Counted from the first letter of the stretch, positions 18,932 through 29,999 are shown. The stretch: 64,000 nucleotides of DNA from Chloroflexota bacterium (GCA_016875875.1 VGOP01000009.1:45664-109663); one strand, 5' to 3'. Notes: generated by a model not told the origin, from the sequence alone. A program made the numbers and translations.

Positions 18932-19828
18932 ATGAAGCTGAAACCATCCTTATGGAATCAAATAATACCGTATTGTGTAGCTACTATTGCTATCGCCTAC
19001 CTAATATATGTGCTTGCAGTCCAAGGGAATCCCATCCAGTATATACATTTTTGGATCTTTGTATTGGTCGTAGCTTTAGTATTAGCGCCGCTAGCAGGAA
19101 AATTGAAAATATGGAATTTAATAGATTTTAATTCGAAATTTGAATCTTTGCGGGAAGAAAATAGAAGGGAACTTGACCAAATTCGTAATCAGATTACTTC
19201 AGTTGTACAAACTAGTATAGTACCTATGCAACATCAGTGGACTGTCTTAGGTATTGATGATAATATAGCGAAAAAACTCGCAGAATCAATAACAGAGCGA
19301 TTCAAATCTTTGACCTTGCCAACTGTTAAAGGTATAAAAATTGATGATCCTACTCATCTGCAATTTTTGCGTAAGGCTTATCGCTATCGATCTTCTGCAT
19401 ATGAGATCTTGTCAACAGCCTGCGCTTTCAAGACTGCAATTCGCGAACATCGTATCCTAAGACCACAAGAATTAGGCTCAGGTACAAATGATGACAGAAT
19501 AAATTACATGCTGAAATTTATTCTTGATGGTGGAGTAGAATTGTTCGTGCCACCCCCCAAAATGGCAAAAACTATAAAGCAATTACAAGATATCCAGAAA
19601 TTATTAGAACTATCCAAGAAATTAGATCGTAAAGAGACGGATTTACCTTCTGAAAAGGACATTAATAAAATTTTCAATAATGTACATGATAGTCTTGCTT
19701 GGATTTCAGCGGGAATAGTCATAATCGGCTCTCAGGCAATCATTGTTAACCAAAATATTAACATGCTTGTTAAAAAATGGAAGGATTCCTCAGACAGTCT
19801 AATAGATAATCTAGAAAATAAATCATAG
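18932..19828 (+). CDS. Hypothetical two-helix membrane protein with coiled coil
   Basis: A 298-residue protein of no family I recognise. Two hydrophobic segments lie near the N terminus (about 8-28 and 36-56), followed by a charged coiled coil (about 68-92, FESLREENRRELDQIRNQI). A soluble C-terminal region rich in Lys, Ile and Asn ends with another moderately hydrophobic stretch (about 258-280). The gene is more AT-rich than its neighbours, stands alone on the plus strand and lies between aspS and a tgt fragment in a segment with clear recombination scars. Acquisition by transfer is therefore likely. No function can be assigned. Confidence 0.7.
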   Translation: MKLKPSLWNQIIPYCVATIAIAYLIYVLAVQGNPIQYIHFWIFVLVVALVLAPLAGKLKIWNLIDFNSKFESLREENRRELDQIRNQITSVVQTSIVPMQHQWTVLGIDDNIAKKLAESITERFKSLTLPTVKGIKIDDPTHLQFLRKAYRYRSSAYEILSTACAFKTAIREHRILRPQELGSGTNDDRINYMLKFILDGGVELFVPPPKMAKTIKQLQDIQKLLELSKKLDRKETDLPSEKDINKIFNNVHDSLAWISAGIVIIGSQAIIVNQNINMLVKKWKDSSDSLIDNLENKS

Positions 19829-19917
19829 CAATATGCCAGCCTTTTTTCGTGAGTCTTACTATCCTTATACTATATAACTCCAAAGACGATGCGTTCTTTT
19901 TATACAATCTTCCAGGC

Positions 19918-20262
<345 letters not shown>

Positions 20263-20279
20263 CAACCACACCTCTTACC

Positions 20280-21083
20280 TTACTTGCTGGAACATATGAA
20301 CCATGGATATCTGGTGAATTCCCGATAGCCTATCCTTAGATAGACCGGCTCACCGAACTTGCTTGCCTGGAGCACGACTTTTCGTGCACCCAGAGCAAAA
20401 GCAGCATTGCTCACCTCGCGGGTGCAGTACGCGGCCAATCCAGTGCCTCGCGCCTTCTTTATTGTACCTACCCAGTAAACACCGGCGATGCCATGGCTGA
20501 GCATAGCCAGTGCTGTACATACGGGCTCGCCTTTAAAATGGACTACTGCTAAAATAAAGTGCGGGCTGATTACACGCTGCGCCTGAGCAAAATAGCTTTC
20601 GCTGACCTCTTTGGGAAATGCCAGGTCCTGGTAGGCCTCGACTACAACTTGCTTGAAGCCCTGCAATTCATTCTCATTATCCACCCAATGCAGCTCTGCT
20701 CCAGATGGTGCTGGCCCCCCCTTTATCGGTTCCTCAAGTACCATTCCCGGTTGCTCAGATACCAAGAATATTCCATTATCTTTACAGTACTGAATAAGAG
20801 CTTGGTCACAATGGCCTCGAAGTAGGAGTGAAAAGCCCCGCTTGCGCGTGGCGAAAAAGGCTTTTATGCGGGACAGGAACGCATCAGGACGCTCATCTTG
20901 TTCGGTGGCTAAACTAAATGCGAGACTGCAGCCGGGAAAACCCAAGGCAGAATTGATGAACACAGTATCATGCGCTTCAAAAATCTCTGTACCTGGTATC
21001 CATTTGGAGCTTTCGCACCAGAACTCTATAAGGTTGAGATCAGCCAGCCTCAATAACTCAGATTCGCTCATTGAATACTTCAT
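20280..21083 (-). CDS. GNAT-family N-acetyltransferase
   Basis: A 267-residue protein. The C-terminal half (about 125-262) is a GNAT domain: the acetyl-CoA loop is ARGTGLAAYC in motif A, followed by GARKVVLQASKFGEPVYLRIGYRE, the usual motif B ending. The N-terminal half (1-120) is a separate alpha/beta region, perhaps a degenerate GNAT repeat. A perfect TATAAT (21098-21103 on the minus strand) lies just upstream. The substrate is unknown. It sits between the tgt fragment and the intact tgt, so it may have arrived with the event that rearranged this locus. Confidence 0.8.
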   Translation of the reverse strand: MKYSMSESELLRLADLNLIEFWCESSKWIPGTEIFEAHDTVFINSALGFPGCSLAFSLATEQDERPDAFLSRIKAFFATRKRGFSLLLRGHCDQALIQYCKDNGIFLVSEQPGMVLEEPIKGGPAPSGAELHWVDNENELQGFKQVVVEAYQDLAFPKEVSESYFAQAQRVISPHFILAVVHFKGEPVCTALAMLSHGIAGVYWVGTIKKARGTGLAAYCTREVSNAAFALGARKVVLQASKFGEPVYLRIGYREFTRYPWFICSSK

Positions 21084-21216
21084 TTTACACCTGCTATATT
21101 ATAACGCTTTCTGGGCACTGTTTGGCTATCACAAATACTGCCAATATCAAGTAAGGGGATCTCTTTTAGGTATCATCTGCCTAAAGGTGACACTGCGCAA
21201 CCGCTTAGGTAGTCAG

Positions 21217-21246
21217 GAGTACTGGTTCAAATCCAACCTCTGCCAC
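21217..21246 (+). other. tRNA 3'-end-like remnant
   Basis: The stretch contains GGTTCAAATCC, a T-arm-like core, followed by CCTCTGCCA, which looks like an acceptor 3' strand with CCA. The T stem keeps only three pairs, and no matching 5' half is present upstream. It is best read as the debris of a tRNA gene, perhaps an old integration site. Confidence 0.35.
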
Positions 21247-21262
21247 TAATTTTCGAAGCTAA

Positions 21263-21296
21263 AATCCTCTGAATCTTGTAAAAAGTTCAGCGGATT
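21263..21296 (+). terminator. Terminator-like hairpin
   Basis: AATCC-T-CTGAA and TTCAG-C-GGATT form a hairpin with a 12-nt loop, followed by CTTTGTTTTT. It lies 16 nt after the tRNA-like remnant and may be that gene's old terminator. Confidence 0.45.
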
Positions 21297-21360
21297 CTTT
21301 GTTTTTGCTCATAGAATGCTAACTAGATTCTGAGAGATTCACTTACCAATAGGTGAATTC

Positions 21361-22553
<1,193 letters not shown>

Positions 22554-22609
22554 TTAACTCCTTGCCTTTTAGTAGAAAGCTCTGGGCATAGGCGGCGGAG
22601 GTTGGAAAG

Positions 22610-24067
22610 CTACGCATCTGCCCTTGCTTGCCAATAATCTATAAACTGCCTGACGGCTTTTGCAGCCTCGGCTACTGTTGAATAAGTCGGGATATGAGCA
22701 TCGACGAGCCGTGCTCTCTGCTCAGCAAGCAACTTCCATCGCTGGTGTGGAAGCCGGTCAGAACCGGTTATTCCACTACTCACTACGGCAATTAACGGCA
22801 TCAATTCCTCTCGAGACAGGTTAATAAACGCTTCAGTCTGCCCCTTGGCAATACTGGACCAAACCTCCTCCGAAAAGGGGTTATCATCGGTAAATTCAGC
22901 AATGATGAAATCGAAATGTGGGCTCTTGGCTAACATTCTCGGTATCTCTTTTAGAATTTCTGCGAAGCCCATGGCTACCCCACCCATTATGGAGCAGTCT
23001 ACTGGATTACCCACCCAATCCCATATTTCGGGTGCCTTTCCTCTCAGTTCCTCCTTAATCTCACGGGGCAGCGGAGGCAGTGTAAGGCCGGCTTCTTCAC
23101 AAACATCAGCAGACATTACTGAGAGCCCTCCGCCAGCACTCACTAAACCGACACCATTTCCTCTAATCGGAGGCAGGAAGGAAAAGGCGACGAGAAGGTC
23201 AACAAGCTCACTTAGGTCTTTGGCAGATATTACACCAGCCTTTTTGAAAGCTGCCTTCCATATAATGTCAGAGCCGGCGATGGCAGCGGTGTGTGAAGCA
23301 ACAGCTTTAGGTCCAGCTGTGCCTCGCCCGCCTTTGATGGCGAGCACTGGTTTAGTACGCGCTACATCGCCTAAAACCTTGAGAAACTTCTTGCCATCCT
23401 TTATACCCTCAAAGTAAGCAGCGATAATCGTAGTCTCGTTGTCATGAGCGAGATAGTACAGGAAATCGCTTTCGTCTAAATCAAGTGCGTTGCCGTAGCT
23501 GATGACTTTGCTGAAACGAAGGCCTCGTAATTCTCCGTAACGAACGAGCAACGCGGACGTACCACCGCTTTGACACACAGCACCAATTGTTCCAGCCTCT
23601 TTGGTCAAATTATAACTGTGCGCTATTCCTCCGCGCGGGTAGTAAATCCCCATGCAGTTAGGGCCAATAAGTCGGATGTTAAGTCTTTTAGCTTCCTGAA
23701 GGATCCTAGCTTCGAGGTCTTTAGCTTCATGCCGCCCTGTTTCACTAAGGCGACCGGCAACAAGATGAACAACTTTTACTCCTTTGGCAGGACATTCGGC
23801 AAGCAGATTGGGGACTTTAGATGCTGGAAGACAGCAGATAACATAATCGATTATCTCTGGGACGCTGCTCAAGTTTGGGTAAGCTCTCAGACCAAGGATG
23901 GATTCTTTGCTGGGGTTTACTGGATAGATATGCCCGGGATAGCCGTAATCCAGAAGGTGACGTACATAGTGGTAGCCAAACGACAAGGGATCTTCCGATG
24001 CCCCGACTACAGCAATGGCCTTAGGATGAAAGGCAGTCTCTAATGTATTGATAAGGTCAGCATCCAT
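22610..24067 (-). CDS. ADP-forming acyl-CoA synthetase, alpha-type subunit
   Basis: A 485-residue protein with the N-terminal CoA-binding domain (AIAVVGASEDPLSFGY, PVNPS), a succinyl-CoA-ligase-like flavodoxin domain (IGPNCMGIYYPRGG, CQSGGTS) and the phospho-His loop AVASHTAAIAGSD. The family turns acyl-CoA plus ADP and phosphate into acid plus ATP, giving substrate-level phosphorylation. The ATP-grasp half is absent here; a matching beta subunit is encoded at 48709-49410, 25 kb away. It follows the ctaB gene with a 1-nt gap in the alaS operon. The acyl group (acetate, propionate, branched) is not predictable. Confidence 0.87.
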   Translation of the reverse strand: MDADLINTLETAFHPKAIAVVGASEDPLSFGYHYVRHLLDYGYPGHIYPVNPSKESILGLRAYPNLSSVPEIIDYVICCLPASKVPNLLAECPAKGVKVVHLVAGRLSETGRHEAKDLEARILQEAKRLNIRLIGPNCMGIYYPRGGIAHSYNLTKEAGTIGAVCQSGGTSALLVRYGELRGLRFSKVISYGNALDLDESDFLYYLAHDNETTIIAAYFEGIKDGKKFLKVLGDVARTKPVLAIKGGRGTAGPKAVASHTAAIAGSDIIWKAAFKKAGVISAKDLSELVDLLVAFSFLPPIRGNGVGLVSAGGGLSVMSADVCEEAGLTLPPLPREIKEELRGKAPEIWDWVGNPVDCSIMGGVAMGFAEILKEIPRMLAKSPHFDFIIAEFTDDNPFSEEVWSSIAKGQTEAFINLSREELMPLIAVVSSGITGSDRLPHQRWKLLAEQRARLVDAHIPTYSTVAEAAKAVRQFIDYWQARADA

Positions 24068-24068
24068 G

Positions 24069-24935
24069 CTATGTCAACCAAATATCTAAGCACATACCCA
24101 GGAAGATGATACCCAAATAAGGAAAGGCCGATAGTTTGTAGACCCTCCAGGCAGCCATTGATGTCATCGAGAATAGCAAGCGGCCATTGGCATAAACCAT
24201 CAAAATGCCAAGGATATTCACCACAATCAGATAAGGCAGATGAAAATCAGCGGCTATGTAGATGAGCATTGAAATAAGATAGAGAAGTATAGATAAGCCA
24301 AAAAGTATTTTTACCACATCTTTGACCTGCCAGCTTAGTGGGAAATAATTTAAGCCAGCACCGAGATAATCTTCCCGGTTGGCAATCATTACACACCAGA
24401 CATGAATGGGAGTCCAGATAGCGACTAGACCGCATAGGAGAAAAAGCCTGGCGTCGAAGGCTGGACTTATGGCAAACCAGCCGATAAGCACCGGGCTACA
24501 GCCGGCGACTATGCCGAGAAAGGTGCATGAAATCGTCTTACGCCATATTGACGAAGCTATGACGCCGATCAGCCCAAATAGGAAACAGAGGGGATGCAGC
24601 ACCCAGGCTAAGGCTAATCCGACAACTATAAGCCCGATGATGAGGGGCAGGGCTTTCTGCGGAGGGTCGATTCGCCTTGAGGGCAAAGCTCGATTGGATG
24701 TCCTCACCATCCGGGCATCGACCTCACGGTCGAGATAGTTGGTAAGCCCATTGGAGCCAGCACTGCCTAAGAAGATGGCAATTAAGGTGAGAGCAAAGAC
24801 TTTGGCTGTCGGATAGCCACCGGCGGCGATAATCACTGAGCAAATGCCGATAAAGGTAAGCAGGCTGGTTTCTACAGGTTTCAGGACGGTGATATAGTCC
24901 AGAAATGACCACTGCCTACTTAGAGTTATTTTCAA
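24069..24935 (-). CDS. ctaB: UbiA-family prenyltransferase, heme O synthase-like
   Basis: A 288-residue membrane protein with about nine helices. The first Asp-rich motif reads NYLDREVDARMVRT, followed by NRALP, which is the CtaB/CyoE signature for farnesylation of protoheme. The TTG start overlaps the aroKB stop (TTGA). There is no cytochrome oxidase or heme A gene in the window, and the neighbours look anaerobic. Another UbiA activity is possible, but the motif favours heme O synthase. Confidence 0.82.
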   Translation of the reverse strand: MKITLSRQWSFLDYITVLKPVETSLLTFIGICSVIIAAGGYPTAKVFALTLIAIFLGSAGSNGLTNYLDREVDARMVRTSNRALPSRRIDPPQKALPLIIGLIVVGLALAWVLHPLCFLFGLIGVIASSIWRKTISCTFLGIVAGCSPVLIGWFAISPAFDARLFLLCGLVAIWTPIHVWCVMIANREDYLGAGLNYFPLSWQVKDVVKILFGLSILLYLISMLIYIAADFHLPYLIVVNILGILMVYANGRLLFSMTSMAAWRVYKLSAFPYLGIIFLGMCLDIWLT

Positions 24936-26599
24936 GGCTTTACAACCTCTTTAAGGACAGTCAATATGTCCTTTTCCGGCACATCACTGCGTATCACTAC
25001 CTTGCCGATGTCTTCGAGCAAGACCCATCGGATTGCTTTGCCCCGTACTTTCTTGTCCAGTTCCATAGCCGCAAGCACGTCAGCTAGATTTATACCGGAG
25101 CAATCTGTAGGTAGTTTGAACTTCTGCAAGAGAGCTTTCTGGCGTCCAACAGCGTCTGGTGATAAAAGCTTCAACCTATGACTGAGCCTGGCTGCTCCCA
25201 TCATTCCAATAGCCACTGCTTCACCATGGAGAAAACGGTCATATTTGCCGGCGGCTTCAAGTCCATGGGCTATAGTATGCCCGTAATTTAAGATGGTGCG
25301 TTTTCCAGTTTCCTTTTCATCTTCAGAGACAATCTGGCATTTAATGGCAGCACTTCTAGCAATGACTTTAGAAGTAATGTCTGGCTTTAACTTCACTAAG
25401 TCTTTAACATTATCCTCAATGAGCTGCAAGAAAGCGTCGTCTAGAATCAGCCCATGCTTGATAACCTCCGCCCATCCTGAGGTAAGCTCACGTTGTGGTA
25501 AGGTAGTCAAGGTCTTAACGTCGGCCAGGACAAGACGCGGTTGATAGAAAGCGCCTATCAGGTTTTTACCTTGGCGGTGGTCAACGGCTACCTTTCCGCC
25601 TATACTGGCGTCTGTCATGGCTACTAGGCTGGTGGGCACTTGCAGCCAGGGCAAGCCTCTTAAGAAAGTGGCGGCTACAAATCCGGCCAGGTCACCAATC
25701 ATGCCACCACCCAGCGCAACTATCACGTCATTTCTTTCTGCCCGGTGCTCAATGAGAAAATCATAAATCTTGACCGCCTGGTCGATGTTCTTTGAAGCTT
25801 CGCCAGGCGGTACCACATAGCAATTGACAGTAAAGCCAGCTTTTTCCAGCGTTTTCTTAACTCGTGTCCCGTAAATAGAAAAAACGATTCCATCGCTAAT
25901 TATGTTAGCTGTGCCTGATAGGCCGGCCTGTTTCATTTTTTCCCCAAGCTTGTCCAGTATCCCCCAGCCGACAAATACAGGATAACTGGCGGTCGCTGTC
26001 TCTACCATACAGGCCAAATCAGCTTCAGCAGATTGTTTACTGCTTCGATGTTTATTTATATACTGCCAGCCCTTTATTACCTCCTGGCTTACTTCATCGA
26101 GAGTCAGGTTGTCGGTATGGACTGTCCAGTCGGCGATAGCATAGTAGGGCTGACGCTTGGTTTTAAGCTGCTTGATGCGTTCTAGAGGATTCCCCCCGGC
26201 AAGCAAAGGTCGGACTGCAGGGTTAGCCGAGTACAGAGTATCGTGGAGCAGACGCTGGTATATGGTCTCTGGTTTGGCTTCCAGGCAGACAAGCACGCTG
26301 GTTTCAAGAAGCAAATCCTGGTTTTTAGGGTCAACTATAGCCCCGCCTCCAGTGGCGATGACCACTCGCTCTTTGTGACAGGCCTGCTTCAATATTTTGC
26401 TCTCTAGCTGCCTGAACTTATCCTCGCCGTCCTGTTTGAAGATTTCCGAAATAGTCTTGCCGCTGAGCTTAACTATCTCATCATCGGTGTCTATGAGTGT
26501 CCAGTTCAGGCGTTCAGCTACTTTTGTGGCAACGACCGACTTACCAGTAGCTGAGAAACCTATGAGGGCGATGTTGTTGTTTGCTTTACGACTTCGCAT
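24932..26599 (-). CDS. aroKB: Shikimate kinase / 3-dehydroquinate synthase fusion
   Basis: A 555-residue bifunctional protein. Residues 1-175 are shikimate kinase: P-loop GFSATGKSV, DTDDEI, ATGGGAIV and the lid arginine region RPLLAGG. Residues about 190-550 are dehydroquinate synthase: GGGMIGDLAGFVAA, the NAD-dependent core GGKVAVDHRQGKNLIGAF, EVIKHG, and metal ligands in LNYGHTIAHGLE and FLHGEAVAIGM. It carries steps 2 and 5 of the shikimate pathway. It overlaps aroC by 14 nt and ctaB by 4 nt. Confidence 0.95.
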   Translation of the reverse strand: MRSRKANNNIALIGFSATGKSVVATKVAERLNWTLIDTDDEIVKLSGKTISEIFKQDGEDKFRQLESKILKQACHKERVVIATGGGAIVDPKNQDLLLETSVLVCLEAKPETIYQRLLHDTLYSANPAVRPLLAGGNPLERIKQLKTKRQPYYAIADWTVHTDNLTLDEVSQEVIKGWQYINKHRSSKQSAEADLACMVETATASYPVFVGWGILDKLGEKMKQAGLSGTANIISDGIVFSIYGTRVKKTLEKAGFTVNCYVVPPGEASKNIDQAVKIYDFLIEHRAERNDVIVALGGGMIGDLAGFVAATFLRGLPWLQVPTSLVAMTDASIGGKVAVDHRQGKNLIGAFYQPRLVLADVKTLTTLPQRELTSGWAEVIKHGLILDDAFLQLIEDNVKDLVKLKPDITSKVIARSAAIKCQIVSEDEKETGKRTILNYGHTIAHGLEAAGKYDRFLHGEAVAIGMMGAARLSHRLKLLSPDAVGRQKALLQKFKLPTDCSGINLADVLAAMELDKKVRGKAIRWVLLEDIGKVVIRSDVPEKDILTVLKEVVKP

Positions 26600-27767
26600 A
26601 GTGCTTGCGAGAGCAGGCAGAGCCGATGTAGTTTTTATAGTTGGCTAAGGTCTCTTTCAAGTGGTCACCGCCGAATTTTTCCAGCATGGCGTTTGTCAGG
26701 ACGATGGCCAGCATGGCTTCTCCGATGACTCCGGCTGCAGGGACGACACAGATATCGCTGCGTTCATAATGAGCCTCGGCCTTCTTTCCAGTTCGCAGGT
26801 CTACGGATGGCAAGGGTTTGCCCAGAGTGGCGATAGGTTTCACAGCAGCGCGAACCACAATTGGCTGTCCATTGCTTATACCGCCTTCAATGCCGCCGGC
26901 ATTATTAGTGGCTCGATGCCAGGCTAAAGCAGCTCCTTTTGGGCTGGTCTCGATTATGTCCTGAGCCTGAGAGCCTTTAGCACTGGCTACCGAAAAGCCG
27001 TCGCCTATTTCCACACCTTTCACAGCGGGTATGCTCATTATGGCTTGAGCGATTTGAGCGTTAAGACGGCGGTCCCACTGGACGTGGCTGCCCAGTCCGA
27101 CAGGAACTCCAGCGGCAATTACCTCGAAGACACCACCCAGCGTATCTCCCTTAGCTTTGGCTTCATCGATAGCCGCTATCATTGCCTTTTGGGCCATGGC
27201 ATCGGCGCAGCGTACAGATGATTTCTCCACCTGTTTCCAATTTATTGATTTGGGTTGTTTAGCCCGGTGTTTACCTATGCTTATGGTATGGCTATGAATA
27301 GTAATGCCGAATTCATCGAGGAATCTTCGGGCTACACCGCCGACGGCAACTCTGGCTGCTGTCTCTCGGGCACTGGCCCGTTCCAAAATGAGACGAATAT
27401 CTTCAACGCCATATTTAGTTATTCCAGCTAAGTCGGTATGTCCCGGTCGAGGTGTAGTTATCGGCTGTATTTTCTTACCTACCGGGGCAATGCTCATTAT
27501 CTCCTGCCAATCTTCCCAGACGCGATTCCAGATGAGCAGGCTTATCGGGCTGCCGATGGTAAGGCCGTGGCGTACGCCGGAGATAATCTCAGCTTTGTCC
27601 CGCTCGATTTTCATGCGGGCGCTGCGTCCATAGCCAGCCTGCCTACGCTTAAGGTCTTGAGTTATGTAGTCTTCACTGATGGGCAAGCAGGCTACCATCC
27701 CCTCAATAACTGCCACTAGCCCCTTGCCGTGTGACTCACCTGCGGTGAGAAAACGAAACTGCCCCAT
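26586..27767 (-). CDS. aroC: Chorismate synthase
   Basis: A 393-residue FMN-dependent enzyme for the last shikimate step. The N-terminal signature RFLTAGESHGKGL and the RxxGxGR-like KRRQAGYGRSARM are present, as are SARETAARVAVGGVARRFL and IEGGISNGQPIVVRAAVKP. Its length fits the short bacterial form. It ends inside the aroKB start and is probably translationally coupled to it. Confidence 0.96.
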   Translation of the reverse strand: MGQFRFLTAGESHGKGLVAVIEGMVACLPISEDYITQDLKRRQAGYGRSARMKIERDKAEIISGVRHGLTIGSPISLLIWNRVWEDWQEIMSIAPVGKKIQPITTPRPGHTDLAGITKYGVEDIRLILERASARETAARVAVGGVARRFLDEFGITIHSHTISIGKHRAKQPKSINWKQVEKSSVRCADAMAQKAMIAAIDEAKAKGDTLGGVFEVIAAGVPVGLGSHVQWDRRLNAQIAQAIMSIPAVKGVEIGDGFSVASAKGSQAQDIIETSPKGAALAWHRATNNAGGIEGGISNGQPIVVRAAVKPIATLGKPLPSVDLRTGKKAEAHYERSDICVVPAAGVIGEAMLAIVLTNAMLEKFGGDHLKETLANYKNYIGSACSRKHYAKS

Positions 27768-27789
27768 AATTCTTGATTCCTGTGGTTGT

Positions 27790-28701
27790 TTATCGATATT
27801 CCGGCTGAGGGTAGGGATTGCTCAGTGTTTCCAGAAGGATAATACCTTCAGCCCCCAATGATTGCACCTGAATGACGTTGTGCAGCTTTTGCAAGCCCAT
27901 CCCCAGCAAAGTATCTAGTAGAGACGGAATTTCAGGCTTGTAATATTCTATCTCTGGCTTCTCGATACCAGCTAAACTAGCAGCCAGGTCTATAGCCTTG
28001 TTTAGACCACCCAATTCATCGACGAGGCCCAGTTCCTTAGCCTGTACGCCTGTATAAAGTTGTCCCGTGGCCAATTCTCTGACTTTCTCCTCACTCAAAT
28101 CTCTACCCTCAACCACGACTTGAACGAACTGGTCATAGATCTGGTCAGTTATTTCCTGCGTAATTATTTTTTCTTCCGGAGTTAGCTCTCTAAGCCCGGC
28201 ATACATATCCTTATGTTTACCACCTGTGAAAACCTCTGTCTCTATCCCAAGCTTATCAAACAGTCCTTTGAGATTAGGGATTTCTAGGATGACCCCGATG
28301 CTGCCGGTTAAAGTACCAGGCAAAGCCACGATTTTGTCAGCTTTTGCCGAGATGTAGTAACCGCCGGAAGCAACCACATCGCCCATGCTAACCACGATTG
28401 GTTTTTTTACCAGCTCAAGCTGGTTCAAAATTTCCTGAGAGGCAGCTGCGCTACCGCCCGGGCTTTCCACTTGAAGAACAATCGCTTTTACGGTTATGTC
28501 GTTTTTGGCTTTTTCCAGCTGTTCTCGAACAAATTTCGGACTGATAACATTGCCGCCAAATAACAGCCCGGAGCCCTGCGACTGTATCGGCCCGCTAAGC
28601 GAGATTACTGCTACTTTATTTTCCACGATTCCGCAAGAGACCGACATTGCACATAAGACCAATAAAGTAATTGTGCAGACTATTATTGTAACTCTCTTCA
28701 C
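27790..28701 (-). CDS. sppA: Signal peptide peptidase SppA (S49), lipoprotein-like
   Basis: A 303-residue membrane serine protease that clears cleaved signal peptides. The N-terminal hydrophobic stretch ends in AMSVSCG, a possible lipobox, so it may be a lipid-anchored form. The catalytic Ser lies in VVASGGYYISAKAD and the family block LPGTLTGSIGVI follows. The length matches the short single-domain SppA group. It starts with GTG. It lies between aroE and aroC, whose shikimate role it does not share, and is simply part of the long alaS operon. Confidence 0.9.
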   Translation of the reverse strand: MKRVTIIVCTITLLVLCAMSVSCGIVENKVAVISLSGPIQSQGSGLLFGGNVISPKFVREQLEKAKNDITVKAIVLQVESPGGSAAASQEILNQLELVKKPIVVSMGDVVASGGYYISAKADKIVALPGTLTGSIGVILEIPNLKGLFDKLGIETEVFTGGKHKDMYAGLRELTPEEKIITQEITDQIYDQFVQVVVEGRDLSEEKVRELATGQLYTGVQAKELGLVDELGGLNKAIDLAASLAGIEKPEIEYYKPEIPSLLDTLLGMGLQKLHNVIQVQSLGAEGIILLETLSNPYPQPEYR

Positions 28702-28704
28702 GTT

Positions 28705-29580
28705 TTAACCTCCTATTCTAAGCAGGGCTTGCTTGGCTGCTGAAAGCATTATGTCAAGTGGTGCCTCCCTACCCGTCCATAGCTTAAATGAGTCAGCTCC
28801 TTGATAAACTAGCATAGGCAAGCCACCGATAGTATTGGCACCAGCTTCCCTGGCCATTCTCAGTAAAGGTGCCTCTGGAGGATTATACACCAAGTCGTAG
28901 ACCAGAGCATCTTTGGGGATTAGGCCTGATGCCAAAGGCGATTGTCCTTCTTCAGAAGAATGCTTCATCCCGAGGGTAGTACAATTGACTATCAGATGAG
29001 CGTGCTTGACTGCTTCTGCAAGCTTTGAGCTTTGCCATGGCATAGCAGCTATCTCTGTGCTCATCTTGTTGTCAGCAGCATGTTTGACCATAGAGCCTGC
29101 TAGGCTTTCGGCCTTTGCCAGAGTGCGGTTTGCAATAGTCAAAGAGCTTACCTTTTCTTGAAGAAGAGCAAGGCTTACAGCACGGGCAGCCCCACCCGCC
29201 CCGAGAATTACCACTCGCTTGTTTTTAGGTTCAAACCTGGCATCATCACGTAAGGCTTTGAGGAAGCCAGGCGCATCAGTATTGAAACCTATGAGCCTGC
29301 CATCACGATTGACTACTGTGTTCACAGCGCCAACCAGGCTGGCGAGGTCGTCAATCTCGTCTATGAGATGTAAGATTGTCTCTTTATAAGGTACGGTTAT
29401 GTTCGCTCCTAGATTTTGAGACTGCTTCAGCTTAGTTATTGTGGACGGTAAATCCTCGGGTTTTGTCTCCCAGGCTTCGTAGTGTATGTCGAGTTTATAG
29501 TAGTCCAAAGCCGCCTGTTGAAAATCGGGAGATACCGAGTGCTTCAGTGGGTAACCGATAACGCTGATTAACTGTGTCAC
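28705..29580 (-). CDS. aroE: Shikimate dehydrogenase
   Basis: A 291-residue NADPH-dependent enzyme for step 4 of the shikimate pathway. The substrate domain has IGYPLKHSVSP, the catalytic Lys in ITVPYKET and Asp in NTDAPGF. The Rossmann loop is GAGGAARAVSL with the NADP-binding ANRT. The C terminus has QGADSFKLWTG. It overlaps ruvX by 4 nt. Confidence 0.95.
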   Translation of the reverse strand: MTQLISVIGYPLKHSVSPDFQQAALDYYKLDIHYEAWETKPEDLPSTITKLKQSQNLGANITVPYKETILHLIDEIDDLASLVGAVNTVVNRDGRLIGFNTDAPGFLKALRDDARFEPKNKRVVILGAGGAARAVSLALLQEKVSSLTIANRTLAKAESLAGSMVKHAADNKMSTEIAAMPWQSSKLAEAVKHAHLIVNCTTLGMKHSSEEGQSPLASGLIPKDALVYDLVYNPPEAPLLRMAREAGANTIGGLPMLVYQGADSFKLWTGREAPLDIMLSAAKQALLRIGG

Positions 29581-29999
29581 TGGTCGCAGACCTTCAGGCT
29601 ATCCAGATATCCCTGCAGGATGAAGGCTGCTGCTGCTGCATCCCGTGATGCCTTTCTCCCAGCCCTCTTATTACCAGCCTCTCTTAGCAAGCGTTCCACA
29701 GCCACAGTGGATAGCCGCTCGTCCCAAATTTCAATTTTGGCACTGGTACCTTTGGAAAGCTCTTCAACGAAATCCATCACCTTGCTAGCCTGTTCACCAA
29801 TACTGCCATCTAGAGAATAAGGCAGACCAACCACAATTCGTTTCACATCGTGTTGGTCAACGAGTTGGATGATAGCATCTATAGCGTTTTGCTCATCCTC
29901 TCTGGTGATGGTAACCAGCGGACTGGCTAAAATCTCTCCAGGGTCACTGATGGCAACCCCTATTCTCCGGTCTCCAACGTCTAATCCTAGAATACGCAT
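29577..29999 (-). CDS. ruvX: Holliday junction resolvase-like RuvX (YqgF)
   Basis: A 140-residue RNase H-fold nuclease involved in pre-16S rRNA 5' processing and possibly in junction resolution. The acidic residues are Asp7 in GLDVGDRRIG, Glu in IWDERLST and Asp in ASRDAAAAAFIL. It lies between alaS (6 nt away) and aroE; alaS-ruvX is a common neighbour pair. Confidence 0.94.
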   Translation of the reverse strand: MRILGLDVGDRRIGVAISDPGEILASPLVTITREDEQNAIDAIIQLVDQHDVKRIVVGLPYSLDGSIGEQASKVMDFVEELSKGTSAKIEIWDERLSTVAVERLLREAGNKRAGRKASRDAAAAAFILQGYLDSLKVCDQ

